A DNA stretch of 64,000 bases from Oscillospiraceae bacterium (GCA_009780175.1 WRAO01000003.1:51303-115302), one strand, 5' to 3'; positions 17,054 to 25,707 are shown, counted from the stretch's first letter. Notes: generated from the sequence alone by a model not told the origin. A program made the numbers and translations.

Positions 17054-17455
17054 ATGAACTTTCTGCAACGCTTCTTCATCGGTCGAAACGGGACAGACCA
17101 GCTCAACATCACACTCGCTGTAACATCCATTGCGTGCACATTGCTCAGTTGGTTTATGTTCCGAAATCTCTTCACATCCATGGCCTATGTGACGATGTTC
17201 CTCATGCTCTTTCGCATGATCTCCCGCAACATTGGAAAACGTCAGCAAGAAAACGCGCTTTTCCTCCAGATGGCCGGTAAATGGGGCGACAAAATCCCCA
17301 GCGGCAGAGCGAGATCCGCGCCAAAATGGGAGGGGACCAATTATCGCTATCTCAACTGCCCCAACTGCAGACAGCAAATCCGTGTGCCGACAGGGAAGGG
17401 CAATGTCAAGATCACCTGCTCCAAATGTGGGCACGTGTTTTACGAACGTACCTAG
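17054..17455 (+). CDS. Small membrane protein with C-terminal zinc ribbon
   Basis: A 133-residue protein with two membrane spans (about 18-34 and 37-55) and a cytoplasmic tail ending in a zinc ribbon: Cys102 and Cys105 (CPNC), Cys122 and Cys125 (CSKC). This architecture is common in Firmicutes but has no assigned role. GGAGGA precedes the ATG. A weak promoter (TTGCAC, 17 bases, TAAAAT) lies at 16995-17023. It is divergent from glmL and probably unrelated to it. Confidence 0.8.
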   Translation: MNFLQRFFIGRNGTDQLNITLAVTSIACTLLSWFMFRNLFTSMAYVTMFLMLFRMISRNIGKRQQENALFLQMAGKWGDKIPSGRARSAPKWEGTNYRYLNCPNCRQQIRVPTGKGNVKITCSKCGHVFYERT

Positions 17456-17536
17456 GCCCCGACCGAAACAGGGTTCTTGCTCCGGAAAGAGGAATCTGCT
17501 ATACTAATTTGAAAATAAAAATGTTGCCCCCTCGCT

Positions 17537-18025
17537 ATGGGCAAACAGGAAGTGGTGGGTATATTGAACAAGGTAGATAAACTCGCAGTGGTGGCCATTG
17601 CTGTCATAGTCTTGATGGGCGGTATCGTTCTGTGGGCCCTCGCAGGGATCATTTCCACGGTCCAGCCCCCAGATTTCGGGACGATTAGCGGCATGCTCGG
17701 CATCGAAACCACGACGCCGACCCCAACTCTGGCCCCGGTTGCGCCACCCCCGCCGACGCCGACAGCCCCACAGCCGAACGAAGAACACGCCCTCGTCGGC
17801 ATCTGGGCCTGGGACGGCAACCACAATTGGCAGTATAATTTTAACGCCAACGGTCAGGCAATCCGCGGCGTTGACGCCGCCCAGTCCTTCACATGGGAAG
17901 CGGAGGATGGCTACATAACCATGCGCTTCGCGGACCGCACGGAACGCTGGAGCTATGTCATTGTCGGAGACAGGCTCACGCTGACCAGCGGACAACACGA
18001 GTACCACTACTACAGAATGAACTAG
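17537..18025 (+). CDS. Membrane-anchored protein with lipocalin-like extracytoplasmic domain
   Basis: A 162-residue protein of unknown function. An N-terminal span (about 15-41) is followed by a Thr/Pro linker (PTPTLAP, PPPPTPTAP) and a C-terminal domain of about 85 residues beginning GIWAWDGN. Its repeated pattern (GxW, YNFNANGQ, YxxxGDRLTLT) resembles the DUF5640/lipocalin-like domains of Firmicute secreted proteins. The ATG at 17537 has no ribosome site. A TTG at 17564, just after AGGAAGTGGTGGG, is an equally or more likely start and gives 153 residues beginning MNKVDKLAVV. It precedes the M28 peptidase gene by 12 bases. Confidence 0.75.
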   Translation: MGKQEVVGILNKVDKLAVVAIAVIVLMGGIVLWALAGIISTVQPPDFGTISGMLGIETTTPTPTLAPVAPPPPTPTAPQPNEEHALVGIWAWDGNHNWQYNFNANGQAIRGVDAAQSFTWEAEDGYITMRFADRTERWSYVIVGDRLTLTSGQHEYHYYRMN

Positions 18026-18037
18026 GAGAAAAGTAAC

Positions 18038-18997
18038 GTGGTGAGAGAAAATGTAAAAGCCCTGGCGAAATACATCTTCGAAAAAGTCCCCGCCAGATAC
18101 GTCCGGCGCGAGAAAGACGCTTTTATCGAGCGCACCAAACAGAGCTTTCGAGAGATTGGTTACACAGATGAAGAAATGATGATCCAACAAAGCCGTCTCG
18201 GCGGGCGAAATCTCGTGGTCGGTCCACCGGATGCGGATATTCTCTTCACCGCCCACTACGATACCCCCGCCCGCAACGGTTGGGTCATGCTCCTGCCTCT
18301 TGCCAAAATAGTCGGGATGGGAATCGCTACTTTGTTGAGCGTGCCTATTCTTGTCACGCTAGTCAATCCCAGATTTGCCCTCGGCCTATTTGGTATTGAC
18401 CTCATAGATCATAACATACCGGAGGAGGCTTTTATCCTCTTCTTCATTGCCGTGTGCCTCCTGCTCTTCGCCATCAAAAATCCGCACAATCATAACGACA
18501 ACAGCAGCGGCTGCATCGGTGTCTACAACGTAGCGACGATCGTGGCGGAAAATCCGGATCTACGAGGAAAGTGCGCCTTCGTGTTCTTCGACATGGAAGA
18601 AGCCGGTCTGTTCGGCTCCGGCGCCTTTGCCAAATGGAGACGCAAGCACTACCCTGGAAAAGAGAACAGCCGCGTCATCAATCTGGATTGCATCGCAGAC
18701 GGCGACATTCTGGTCTGCGCCTCCGCAGCGAAGTCGGCGGCTGTGACGGAGCGGGCGCAAATGGCAGAGTTTTTGCGGACAGAGGGCTTTGAAACGGTCC
18801 AAAAAACCAGCAACCTACTCGGCTATCTCAGCGACCACGCGAAATTTCCGAGAGGCGTCGGCCTGATGTTTCTAAGACGCTCTCGCCTCGGCGGCCTGTA
18901 TATCCCAAACATCCACACCGGAAAAGATCAGGTCTGCGACCTGGATCAAATCGAGCGTTTGAGTGAGAGCATTGTAAAATATGTAAGCGAAGCATAG
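18038..18997 (+). CDS. Membrane-inserted M28-family metallopeptidase
   Basis: A 319-residue peptidase of the aminopeptidase Y/S type. Zinc ligands are visible in HYDTP (His73, Asp75), DNSSG (Asp154) and DMEEAG (Glu187, Glu188), with a later aspartate in VINLDCIADGD. Between the first two motifs lies an unusual insertion of two hydrophobic segments (about 84-107 and 131-147), so the catalytic domain seems to be split by a membrane hairpin. GTG at 18038 follows AGGAGAAAAG. The late zinc ligand is expected in the region around the final 60 residues (SDHAKF). The substrate is unknown. Confidence 0.87.
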   Translation: MVRENVKALAKYIFEKVPARYVRREKDAFIERTKQSFREIGYTDEEMMIQQSRLGGRNLVVGPPDADILFTAHYDTPARNGWVMLLPLAKIVGMGIATLLSVPILVTLVNPRFALGLFGIDLIDHNIPEEAFILFFIAVCLLLFAIKNPHNHNDNSSGCIGVYNVATIVAENPDLRGKCAFVFFDMEEAGLFGSGAFAKWRRKHYPGKENSRVINLDCIADGDILVCASAAKSAAVTERAQMAEFLRTEGFETVQKTSNLLGYLSDHAKFPRGVGLMFLRRSRLGGLYIPNIHTGKDQVCDLDQIERLSESIVKYVSEA

Positions 18998-19011
18998 GCA
19001 CACAAATCAAG

Positions 19012-19048
19012 AGAGCCGTAGCTTGTCAATGCGACAAACTACGGCTCT
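19012..19048. terminator. Bidirectional terminator between M28 and M29 peptidase genes
   Basis: AGAGCCGTAG (19012-19021) pairs with CTACGGCTCT (19039-19048), with an inner TTGTC/GACAA stem. TTATTT follows on the plus strand. It sits between two converging genes. Confidence 0.75.
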
Positions 19049-19064
19049 TATTTCGTCTATCCTC

Positions 19065-20288
19065 TTACAAGGCAAAATTCCCGTCCCGAAACACAGGAAT
19101 CTTTCGCCCATCTTCTGTCGTCCCGGTGATGGAGAGGTCCGGTGTGCCGATCATGAAATCCACATGCACGAGAGAATCATTCATCCCTCGATCCAGAAGT
19201 TCCTGCTCCGTGCGCTCGTCGCTGTCCCGAAACTTCGGATAGGCCTTCCCGAAGGCCAGATGGCAAGAGGCGTTTTCGTCAAAGAGAGTATTGTAGAACA
19301 GTATCCCCATTTCCGAAATCGGCGACTGATGCGGCACCAGCGCAATCTCACCCAAATACCGCGCCCCTTCGTCAATATCCAGCTCCTTCTCCAGATGCTC
19401 CAATCCGCGCGACGCCTCCGCTTTGACAATCTTGCCGCCCGCAAACGTGAGCCGAATATCCTCCACTAAATTCCCATTGAGCGAGAGCGGCATGCTGGCG
19501 TAAACCACGCCCTCGGTGCCCCACTTATTTGGCAGGACAAAAATCTCCTCCGTCGGAATATTGGCGACGAAAGGCTGACCCGTTGCAGCCTTCTCCCCGC
19601 AAGCGACCCACTGATGCTCCTCCGGCAGAGTAAGCGTCAAATCCGTGCCGAGACTGTTTTGATAATGCAATTTTGTAAAACGATACTCGTTTAGCATCTC
19701 AGCTCGCGCCGCCATCGTCGCCACCTTTTCCCGCCAGATGGCGACAGGGTCCCCGTCACCCACATGGACAGCCGCGAGAATTGCCTCCCAGAGCCGTTCC
19801 ACTGCTTCGGATGCAGACAAATCCGGAAACACCTTCTTTGCCCAAGCCTCTGACGGAATCGCCGCGATGATCCAAGGAAATTCATTCGCCATCTGCTTGT
19901 CATAAAAACCCTTGAGCGCCGTACTGGTAGAAATATTGTTCCGCTGAATCCGATCTGGGTCAACCCCCAGAAGCAGTTCCGGGTCCGACGCGGAGATGCT
20001 GATTAACGCGGCGCCCCGCTCGGCATATTCTTTGTAAAACTCCGGCACCCACCGAGCCACCTCATCAAAGACGGCGGAATCCGCCCGCAGAAAGTGCATC
20101 CGCCGCAGATTTTCGTCATAAAACCGCGTCACAACCTCCCGCGCGCCGGCGTCATAAGCCTTCTCAGCGACAAGCCGTGCAAAATAAGCGGAATCAGTGG
20201 AGGCGGAGACGAGAACCGTCTGCCCCGACTGCACGTTCGCGCCCACCTCGACGATGAGCCGTGCGTAATCTTGTAAGTGTTGCTGCAT
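19065..20288 (-). CDS. M29-family aminopeptidase (AmpS/PepS type)
   Basis: A 407-residue cytoplasmic metal-dependent aminopeptidase. Family features are the N-terminal QDYARLIVEVGANVQSGQTV and, in the second half, metal-site motifs NIPTEEIFVLPN, GARYLGEIALVPHQSPIS, FDENASCHLAFG and HVDFMIG. Length is normal for M29. The start at 20288 follows GAAGGAG. It is monocistronic, with a shared terminator at its end. Confidence 0.92.
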   Translation of the reverse strand: MQQHLQDYARLIVEVGANVQSGQTVLVSASTDSAYFARLVAEKAYDAGAREVVTRFYDENLRRMHFLRADSAVFDEVARWVPEFYKEYAERGAALISISASDPELLLGVDPDRIQRNNISTSTALKGFYDKQMANEFPWIIAAIPSEAWAKKVFPDLSASEAVERLWEAILAAVHVGDGDPVAIWREKVATMAARAEMLNEYRFTKLHYQNSLGTDLTLTLPEEHQWVACGEKAATGQPFVANIPTEEIFVLPNKWGTEGVVYASMPLSLNGNLVEDIRLTFAGGKIVKAEASRGLEHLEKELDIDEGARYLGEIALVPHQSPISEMGILFYNTLFDENASCHLAFGKAYPKFRDSDERTEQELLDRGMNDSLVHVDFMIGTPDLSITGTTEDGRKIPVFRDGNFAL

Positions 20289-20370
20289 ATAATTCGCTCC
20301 TTCAGGGCGTATTCGATCACTATTATTATAGTAGTTATTTGCCCAAAGCACAACGCATTTATTCTCCGAC

Positions 20371-20399
20371 TTGACAAACGCTGGCAGTCCTGCTATACT
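20371..20399 (+). promoter_or_regulatory. infC-rpmI-rplT promoter
   Basis: A perfect TTGACA (20371-20376), a 17-base spacer and TATACT (20394-20399). Transcription would begin near 20406 and give a leader of about 175 bases before infC. Confidence 0.85.
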
Positions 20400-20405
20400 A
20401 ACCAA

Positions 20406-20582
20406 GCAAAACAAAGTAGGTATGGCATCCCCATCCTCACCAAGCCACCCGATGCGTCTTGGTCAAGAGCGAAACCCATGAGGCCTTAGCCTCAATATGT
20501 GGGATTTGTACGCGGATGCCAAAGTGCATTCGCGTTTTGTGTTACGTGGAGTTTGTGTGGACAGAGAAGGGGAGGGTTTGCC
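20406..20582 (+). promoter_or_regulatory. infC operon leader (L20-type) with attenuator
   Basis: The leader contains successive stems: ACCAAG/CTTGGT (about 20439-20463), CCCATGAGG/CCTCAATATGTGGG (about 20475-20503), and a terminator-like hairpin ACGCGGATGC/GCATTCGCGT (20510-20535) followed by TTTT. In Firmicutes the infC-rpmI-rplT leader is bound by L20 and ends transcription early; position and architecture fit. The exact L20-binding motif was not verified. Confidence 0.65.
20510..20538 (+). terminator. Attenuator hairpin in the infC leader
   Basis: Ten consecutive pairs including one G-U, loop CAAAGT, followed by TTTTGTGTT. It lies 45 bases before the infC start. Confidence 0.7.
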
Positions 20583-21188
20583 ATTAGTAAACAGGCTCAT
20601 CAGATCAATGAAGACATTAGAGACAAAGAAGTACGGCTGATCGGCGAAGACGGTGAGCAACTCGGCGTCATGTCTTGCACTGCGGCACAGGAAATCGCCG
20701 ATGGGCAAGAGCTTGACCTGGTCAAAATCTCACCCGGCGCAAAGCCCCCGGTCTGTAAGATCATGGACTACGGCAAGTATAAGTTCGAGCAGTCCAAACG
20801 GGACAAGGAAGCCAAGCGCAACCAGCATGTGGTGGAGATCAAAGAACTCCGCATGTCCCCCGTGATCGACACGAACGATTTCAACACCAAACTACGCAGC
20901 GGCTGCAAGTTCCTCAACGAAGGCAACCGCCTCAAGGTCACGATCCGCTTCCGCGGCCGCCAAATGGCCCATACGGAAATCGGCGCGAAGATCCTGGAGC
21001 AATTTGCCGAGGCCTGTGCAGATTGCGCAGTGATGGACAAAAACCCAAAGCTGGAGGGCCGGAACATGTCCATGTTCCTCTCGCCCAAAGCCCAAAAGCC
21101 CGAAAAAGCGGTGAAGTCAGACAAAGTAGAACTGACAGAACCGGAAGACCTAGACTTAGAAGAAGTAGACGAGTCCGACGACGACTAA
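20583..21188 (+). CDS. infC: Translation initiation factor IF-3
   Basis: A 201-residue IF-3 that starts at the rare codon ATT (20583), as infC does in many bacteria (ATT or ATA), which makes its expression depend on IF-3 level. The product begins [12 protein letters not shown], in line with IF-3 N-termini, and GGGGAGGG lies just upstream. Extending to an upstream codon would add residues with no homology. The N domain ([22 protein letters not shown]), the linker ([17 protein letters not shown]) and the C domain ([14 protein letters not shown]) are complete. The acidic tail after residue 185 is slightly long. Confidence 0.95.
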   Translation: MSKQAHQINEDIRDKEVRLIGEDGEQLGVMSCTAAQEIADGQELDLVKISPGAKPPVCKIMDYGKYKFEQSKRDKEAKRNQHVVEIKELRMSPVIDTNDFNTKLRSGCKFLNEGNRLKVTIRFRGRQMAHTEIGAKILEQFAEACADCAVMDKNPKLEGRNMSMFLSPKAQKPEKAVKSDKVELTEPEDLDLEEVDESDDD

Positions 21189-21219
21189 AAGCAAACCACG
21201 GAAGGGAGAGCCACTTAAC

Positions 21220-21417
21220 ATGCCAAAGCTTAAGACGCACAGCGGTGCTAAAAAACGGTTCAAGATCACAAAGAGCGGCAAAGTAAAGCGTTCCCACGCT
21301 TTCAAAAGCCACATTCTGACCAAGAAGTCGACCAAACGGAAGCGGAACCTCCGCAAAGGTGCCTATGCTGACGTGACCAACGAAGCAGCAATCAAGCACA
21401 TGATTCCATACATGTAG
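21220..21417 (+). CDS. rpmI: 50S ribosomal protein L35
   Basis: A 65-residue, very basic protein with the L35 signature ([15 protein letters not shown], then SKHHILTKKS-like SHILTKKS). Middle gene of infC-rpmI-rplT, with GGGAG upstream. Confidence 0.96.
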   Translation: MPKLKTHSGAKKRFKITKSGKVKRSHAFKSHILTKKSTKRKRNLRKGAYADVTNEAAIKHMIPYM

Positions 21418-21437
21418 AGATAGGAGGTTTTTGAGAA

Positions 21438-21794
21438 ATGGCAAGAGTAAAAAACGTCGCGGCAACCCGCGCGCGGAGAAAAAGAGTCCTCAAACTGGCC
21501 AAGGGCTATTGGGGCAATAAGAGCCGTCACTTTAAAATGGCCAACCAGCAGGTGATGAAGTCCCTGCGCTATGCCTATATCGGCCGGAAACTGAAGAAGC
21601 GTGACTTCCGCAGACTGTGGATCACCCGCATCAGCGCCGCTTGCAAGCAAAACGGCCTGAACTATTCCCGCTTCATGCACGGCATGAAAAAGACTGGAAT
21701 TGAGATGAACCGCAAGATGCTGTCTGAAATGGCCATCCACGATCCGAAAGCATTCACCGTCCTCTGCGACAGAGCGAAGACTGCAATTGGCTAA
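21438..21794 (+). CDS. rplT: 50S ribosomal protein L20
   Basis: A 118-residue ribosomal protein that binds 23S rRNA early in assembly and in Firmicutes also represses its own operon. Recognised by [25 protein letters not shown] and [14 protein letters not shown] precedes the ATG. It is followed by a strong terminator. Confidence 0.97.
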   Translation: MARVKNVAATRARRKRVLKLAKGYWGNKSRHFKMANQQVMKSLRYAYIGRKLKKRDFRRLWITRISAACKQNGLNYSRFMHGMKKTGIEMNRKMLSEMAIHDPKAFTVLCDRAKTAIG

Positions 21795-21808
21795 AGTACA
21801 AAACTGTG

Positions 21809-21838
21809 AAACCGCCCCCACAATGGGGGCGGTTTTTT
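21809..21838 (+). terminator. Terminator of infC-rpmI-rplT
   Basis: AAACCGCCCCCA pairs with TGGGGGCGGTTT around a CAA loop, followed by a T-run (TTTTTT counting the stem end). Confidence 0.92.
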
Positions 21839-21870
21839 GTGCATGATGTTGCAAAAAGGCAAAAAATCCC

Positions 21871-21899
21871 TTGACAATCGCAGTGGAACCATGTAATAT
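21871..21899 (+). promoter_or_regulatory. Promoter of the SLC13-type transporter gene
   Basis: A perfect TTGACA (21871-21876), a 17-base spacer and TAATAT (21894-21899). The start near 21906 gives a leader of about 135 bases. Confidence 0.8.
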
Positions 21900-21949
21900 T
21901 GTGAACAGATCATGAATATAAGGTGACTGGAGGGGAGACATGTCGAATA

Positions 21950-21970
21950 CGTATGACTCGGAGTCATACG
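21950..21970 (+). promoter_or_regulatory. Perfect palindrome in the transporter leader
   Basis: CGTATGACTC and GAGTCATACG form a 10-bp perfect inverted repeat around a single G. In DNA it looks like an operator; as RNA it could form only a tight hairpin. It lies about 45 bases downstream of the presumed transcription start and 70 before the gene. Confidence 0.5.
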
Positions 21971-22040
21971 GGTGCGGTAGTTCTCGAAAACGCAACGTTA
22001 GAACAGCTTTAACAAAACGAACTATTGGGAGGAAAAAATT

Positions 22041-23558
22041 ATGGGATTCGGCGGAGCCGGGGGTAAATACACTCCCGCATTCTACATCCACAGTGCAATT
22101 GGTATTTTCTTCATGTTCTTCTTCCGTTTTCTGCCAATCGAAATCTATCCAATCACCCCAGTCGGTATGCAAGTGGTCGGCGTATTCCTTGGCCTCGTTT
22201 GGCTCTGGTGTTTTGTCGGCTTCCTGTGGCCCAGCCTGTTGGGCTTCGTAGCCTACGGTTTGACTGATCTTGTCACTTTCGCACAAGTCGGAACCGCCTC
22301 CTTCGGCGGCGGCGTTCCCATCCTGTTGCTGTTCTCCATGATCCTCTTCGGATCCCCGCAACACGTTGGTGCGACAAGATATATCACCAGATTCTTCTTG
22401 ACCAGAAAAGTTCTAAACGGCAGACCCATCGTATTCGCGTTCATCTACTTCTTCGCGACATATGCACTGTCTGTTGCAGTTAACGTTACTCCAGCTTTGG
22501 TTCTCATGTGGGCCGTTCTTTACGGCGTTCTCAAAGAACTGGGTTACAGCAAAGGTGAGAAGTTCACAGCCCTCATGATCGTCGGTACCTTCCTCGGCGC
22601 CATCTCCGGTCAAGCTTCTCTGCCGTTCACGGGCTCCACACTCGCCATCCTCAACTCCTTGAACGTGGCGTCGGAGAACATCCTCGGTTTCGTGATCGCT
22701 GTGCCGGCACCGCACTACATGCTGACTGGCTTCATAAACACCGTCATCGTCATGGCAATCTATTGCGGCTTCATGAAGCTCACGCTGAAGAAGGACGAAC
22801 TGACGAAAGTTGCGCATGTCAGCACAGAAATGTTTGACAGAGAGCCCCTGCCCCCCATGAGCAAGCTGCAAAAAGCCAACTTTGGTAGCATGTTGCTCTT
22901 TGTAGTACTCATGTTAATCCCCGCTGTACTGAGAATTTTTGAATCGCTCAATTCGGATTCATGGGCTGCCATCGCCGTACTGAACACCCTAGGCCCCGCT
23001 GGTATTGCCATCGGCCTTTGCGGCGCTATGGTGCTTATCAAAGTGGAAGGCGAACCAGTCCTCGATTTCAGAGCAGTTGCCGCTAAGTCCATCAACTGGG
23101 ACGTTTACATCATGGTTGCCATCGCTATGGCGATTTCGGGCGGTCTCACAAACGCAGCCACCGGCGTGCTCGACTGGATGATTATGACCTTCGAACCGAT
23201 CATGGGCGGTCATACCGCAACGATGACGTTTGTTATGACACTGCTCGTTGGTGCCGTCATCACGAACTTCGCAAGCTCCATGGTTATCGGTATCGCGTTC
23301 ATGCCGGTTCTGGTTTTCTTCGGTGCCGAAGCCGGTGTCAACCTCCCAGCGCTCGCAACTGTAACCATCCTCCTGCTCCACTACTCCATCCTTCTCCCGT
23401 CGGCTTCCGTTTTCGCCGCGATGTTGTGGAGTAATGAGGAGTGGATATCTGCGAAAGATGTCTTCAAATACGGCGCGGTGGTCGCAATTGTCGCTCTAGT
23501 TATTGCCCTCGCAATCATGATGCCGGTTGCCAACTTCATCATGCCTCCAGGCATCTAA
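22041..23558 (+). CDS. SLC13/DASS-type anion symporter
   Basis: A 505-residue permease with about 12 spans, placed in the ion-transporter superfamily with sodium:dicarboxylate/sulfate symporters. Supporting features are two pseudo-repeated halves, each with a Ser/Thr-rich substrate loop: SGQASLPFTGSTLAIL in the first and VITNFASSMVIGIAFMPV in the second, plus SLLPSAS-like SILLPSASVFAAML near the end. GGGAGG precedes the ATG. It is a single-gene unit with its own promoter and terminator. A di- or tricarboxylate is the likely cargo, but sulfate or another anion is possible. Confidence 0.8.
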   Translation: MGFGGAGGKYTPAFYIHSAIGIFFMFFFRFLPIEIYPITPVGMQVVGVFLGLVWLWCFVGFLWPSLLGFVAYGLTDLVTFAQVGTASFGGGVPILLLFSMILFGSPQHVGATRYITRFFLTRKVLNGRPIVFAFIYFFATYALSVAVNVTPALVLMWAVLYGVLKELGYSKGEKFTALMIVGTFLGAISGQASLPFTGSTLAILNSLNVASENILGFVIAVPAPHYMLTGFINTVIVMAIYCGFMKLTLKKDELTKVAHVSTEMFDREPLPPMSKLQKANFGSMLLFVVLMLIPAVLRIFESLNSDSWAAIAVLNTLGPAGIAIGLCGAMVLIKVEGEPVLDFRAVAAKSINWDVYIMVAIAMAISGGLTNAATGVLDWMIMTFEPIMGGHTATMTFVMTLLVGAVITNFASSMVIGIAFMPVLVFFGAEAGVNLPALATVTILLLHYSILLPSASVFAAMLWSNEEWISAKDVFKYGAVVAIVALVIALAIMMPVANFIMPPGI

Positions 23559-23588
23559 GCGATCATTTAGATCAAGATACAATCAAGA

Positions 23589-23620
23589 AGAGCCGCTCCC
23601 CAACCGGGGAGCGGCTCTTT
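23589..23620 (+). terminator. Terminator of the SLC13-type gene
   Basis: AAGAGCCGCTCCCC pairs perfectly with GGGGAGCGGCTCTT around AACC, followed by TGTTTTGTG. It belongs to the AAGAGCC group of hairpins in this window. Confidence 0.88.
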
Positions 23621-23676
23621 GTTTTGTGTGATATGGTATATTTCGAAAAATTATTTAAATAATTTATGAATATACA

Positions 23677-23705
23677 TTGACAAATGAGGTATTGTGTTGT
23701 AAGAT
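23677..23705 (+). promoter_or_regulatory. Promoter of the padR operon
   Basis: TTGACA (23677-23682), a 17-base spacer and TAAGAT (23700-23705), followed by the alternating ATATATATAT, a likely place for autoregulation by the PadR protein. Confidence 0.65.
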
Positions 23706-23745
23706 ATATATATGCAAGCGATCAAAGCTAGACAGGAGGGCTGAC

Positions 23746-24081
23746 ATGTCGATTGCGTCGGATCTAATCAGAGGCCATACAGACACGATTATTCTCGCAC
23801 GGCTGATGGGTGGAGACAACTACGGATATGAGATCAACAAATCCATCCAACAAAAGACCGGCGGGAAATATGAGTTGAAGGAAGCCACGCTCTACACCGC
23901 GTTTCGTCGATTGGAGCAAGCGGGATGCATCTCATCCTACTGGGGTGACGAGCAAACCGGTGCCCGGCGGCGCTACTACACCATAACCGACCTGGGCCGC
24001 GAAACCTACAGTGGTTTGGTTGAGGAATGGCAAGCGGCAAGAGAGATGATCGAAGAACTTATGAGAACGGAGGAGACATAG
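23746..24081 (+). CDS. PadR-family transcriptional regulator
   Basis: A 111-residue winged-helix regulator of the short PadR type. The DNA-binding part shows NYGYEINKSIQQKTGGKYELKE in outline, then ATLYTAFRRLEQAG and the wing RRRYYTITDLGRE; a C-terminal helix makes the dimer. AGGAGG lies just before the ATG at 23746. It heads an operon with a HAAS-domain membrane protein and a DUF4097 protein, a common Firmicute set thought to respond to envelope stress or antimicrobials. Confidence 0.92.
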   Translation: MSIASDLIRGHTDTIILARLMGGDNYGYEINKSIQQKTGGKYELKEATLYTAFRRLEQAGCISSYWGDEQTGARRRYYTITDLGRETYSGLVEEWQAAREMIEELMRTEET

Positions 24082-24083
24082 AG

Positions 24084-24737
24084 ATGGACCAGAGGTTGCG
24101 TAAGCATGTGGAAGGCCTATTCGAAGGCACCGCGCCCACGAAAAAAGCCGTGGAACTGAAAGAGGAAATGATCCAAAATCTGGAAGACAAGTACAAAGAC
24201 CTGATCGCGGAAGGCAAATCGCCGGAAGCGGCAGCAAATATCGCAATAGCGGGAATTGGAGACGTGAGTGCATTGATAGAAGAAATGGAAAAAGGGGCAA
24301 CGATGCCCAATGAGGCTGGGCGCCATAAGTCGGCCATGCTAACGGCGGTGGCCGTAGCGATGTATATTGTTAGCTTTCTGCCGTGGATTATTTTGGATTC
24401 CCTGCGGATTCGCAATAGTGGCACACTGGGATTTGTGATTACGCTCTTGTTCGTTGCCGGTGCGACGGGGCTCTTGATCTACAACTCCATGACAAAGCCG
24501 AAGTATTACAAAGAAGATGACACCATGGTAGAAGAATTCCGCGAGTGGCAGTCCGACACGCACGATCAAAGACAAATGCGCCGCGCCATCTCCTCCGCCT
24601 TGTGGACAGTGATTGTAGCGCTCTTCTTCATCCTCAGTTTCTCGACCCGCATGTGGCATGTGACCTGGATTATTTTCATCATCGGCGGCGCGATCGAAGC
24701 GTTTATCAATATTTTCTTTTTGAGCAGGAAGAAGTGA
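24084..24737 (+). CDS. HAAS/DUF1700-type permease-prefix membrane protein
   Basis: A 217-residue protein. The N-terminal ~80 residues are a helical HAAS-like domain (EELKEEM-type pattern, with SPEAAANIAIAGIGDV) that is known to work with PadR regulators. About four membrane spans follow (roughly 93-111, 116-134, 170-190 and 193-213). The gene starts two bases after the padR stop, with AGGAGA upstream. The role is probably to link membrane state to the regulator (inference). Confidence 0.82.
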   Translation: MDQRLRKHVEGLFEGTAPTKKAVELKEEMIQNLEDKYKDLIAEGKSPEAAANIAIAGIGDVSALIEEMEKGATMPNEAGRHKSAMLTAVAVAMYIVSFLPWIILDSLRIRNSGTLGFVITLLFVAGATGLLIYNSMTKPKYYKEDDTMVEEFREWQSDTHDQRQMRRAISSALWTVIVALFFILSFSTRMWHVTWIIFIIGGAIEAFINIFFLSRKK

Positions 24738-24747
24738 GGTGTGTCAA

Positions 24748-25644
24748 TTGAGCAAAGTGAGAGTGATTACCATCATCTGCTGGATCATCAGCGCGATTGT
24801 CCTGATCGGCCTTGCCGGATGGTTCGCATTCGGGATCGGCTGGGGCGGACTTTCCGGCATGAGCATCAACATCAACAACAGCCTAACCGGGCCATTTGAA
24901 GAGCAGGGGAGCCACAGTGTCCCCGCAGACGGCATAAGTGCCATGTCCATCAACTGGACAGCGGGCGCCGTCACAATCTTGCCCCATAACGGCACAGACA
25001 TCCGCATCACCGAGTTCGCCCAACGCGACTTGCGCGACGGGGAAGAACTCAGCCTTAGAACAGACGGCGGTATAATCCGAATCGAATACATCACGGGCCG
25101 CAATTTTAACAATCTGCCCGCCAAATACCTAGAAGTGCTGGTCCCCTACGCACTGATCGAAGGCTTTGAAGCCGTGGGGATCACCACTGTATCGGCCCGT
25201 GTAGAGATCAGCAACTTGAGTGCGCGAGAGTTACATGTCGGAACCACATCCGGCAGGATCGAACTCTCCGGCGGGGGCGCCCATGAGTTGTCCTTGAGCA
25301 GCGTCTCCGGCCGGGTAGAAATGGACAACGTTGTGGCTCAGAGCCTCGATGTCTCCACCACCTCCGGCAACCAAACCCTCATCGGTACATTTGGCGATGT
25401 GGTCCTCGGCAGCGTCTCTGGCAGACTGGAACTGACCAGCGAAACATTGCCCGACAGCTTCCGCGCAAACACCACCTCCGGCGCAATGCGCCTCACTATC
25501 CCGGACGAAGGGCCGATCAGCGTTTCGCACTCCTCGGTGTCCGGCCGGTTTGAGAGTGAGATTCCCGTAGTCATGCACGGGCCAGACGTGCAGTTTAGAT
25601 TCTCCACCGTCAGCGGCAGAACCAGTATTTACACACTGGGATAG
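24748..25644 (+). CDS. DUF4097-family beta-helix membrane-anchored protein
   Basis: A 298-residue protein with one N-terminal span (about 7-30) and an extracytoplasmic repeat domain. The repeated SVSGRxE/TTSGxxxL strands (LHVGTTSGRIEL, LSLSSVSGRVEM, LDVSTTSGNQTL, VVLGSVSGRLEL, and onward) form the right-handed beta solenoid of DUF4097. TTG at 24748 is taken as the start because GTGAGGTG is properly placed; GTG 24739 overlaps that ribosome site. Third gene of the padR operon. Molecular role unknown. Confidence 0.85.
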   Translation: MSKVRVITIICWIISAIVLIGLAGWFAFGIGWGGLSGMSININNSLTGPFEEQGSHSVPADGISAMSINWTAGAVTILPHNGTDIRITEFAQRDLRDGEELSLRTDGGIIRIEYITGRNFNNLPAKYLEVLVPYALIEGFEAVGITTVSARVEISNLSARELHVGTTSGRIELSGGGAHELSLSSVSGRVEMDNVVAQSLDVSTTSGNQTLIGTFGDVVLGSVSGRLELTSETLPDSFRANTTSGAMRLTIPDEGPISVSHSSVSGRFESEIPVVMHGPDVQFRFSTVSGRTSIYTLG

Positions 25645-25666
25645 AGGCGGCCGCGCAACATAAAAC

Positions 25667-25697
25667 AAACGGGCCACCCGCATGGGTGGCCCGTTTT
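25667..25697. terminator. Bidirectional terminator between the padR operon and the flavin/Fe-S complex
   Basis: AAACGGGCCACCC pairs perfectly with GGGTGGCCCGTTT around GCAT, followed by T on the plus strand. It serves two converging operons. Confidence 0.88.
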
Positions 25698-25707
25698 CCT
25701 ACGCGAT

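Noticed and set aside
21940..22251. Short frame starting at ATG 21940 with a GGAGGGGAG site upstream of the SLC13-type gene
   Set aside because: It runs 200 bases into the transporter gene in another frame and its product is Ser-rich without homology. A short leader peptide is possible but not supported.
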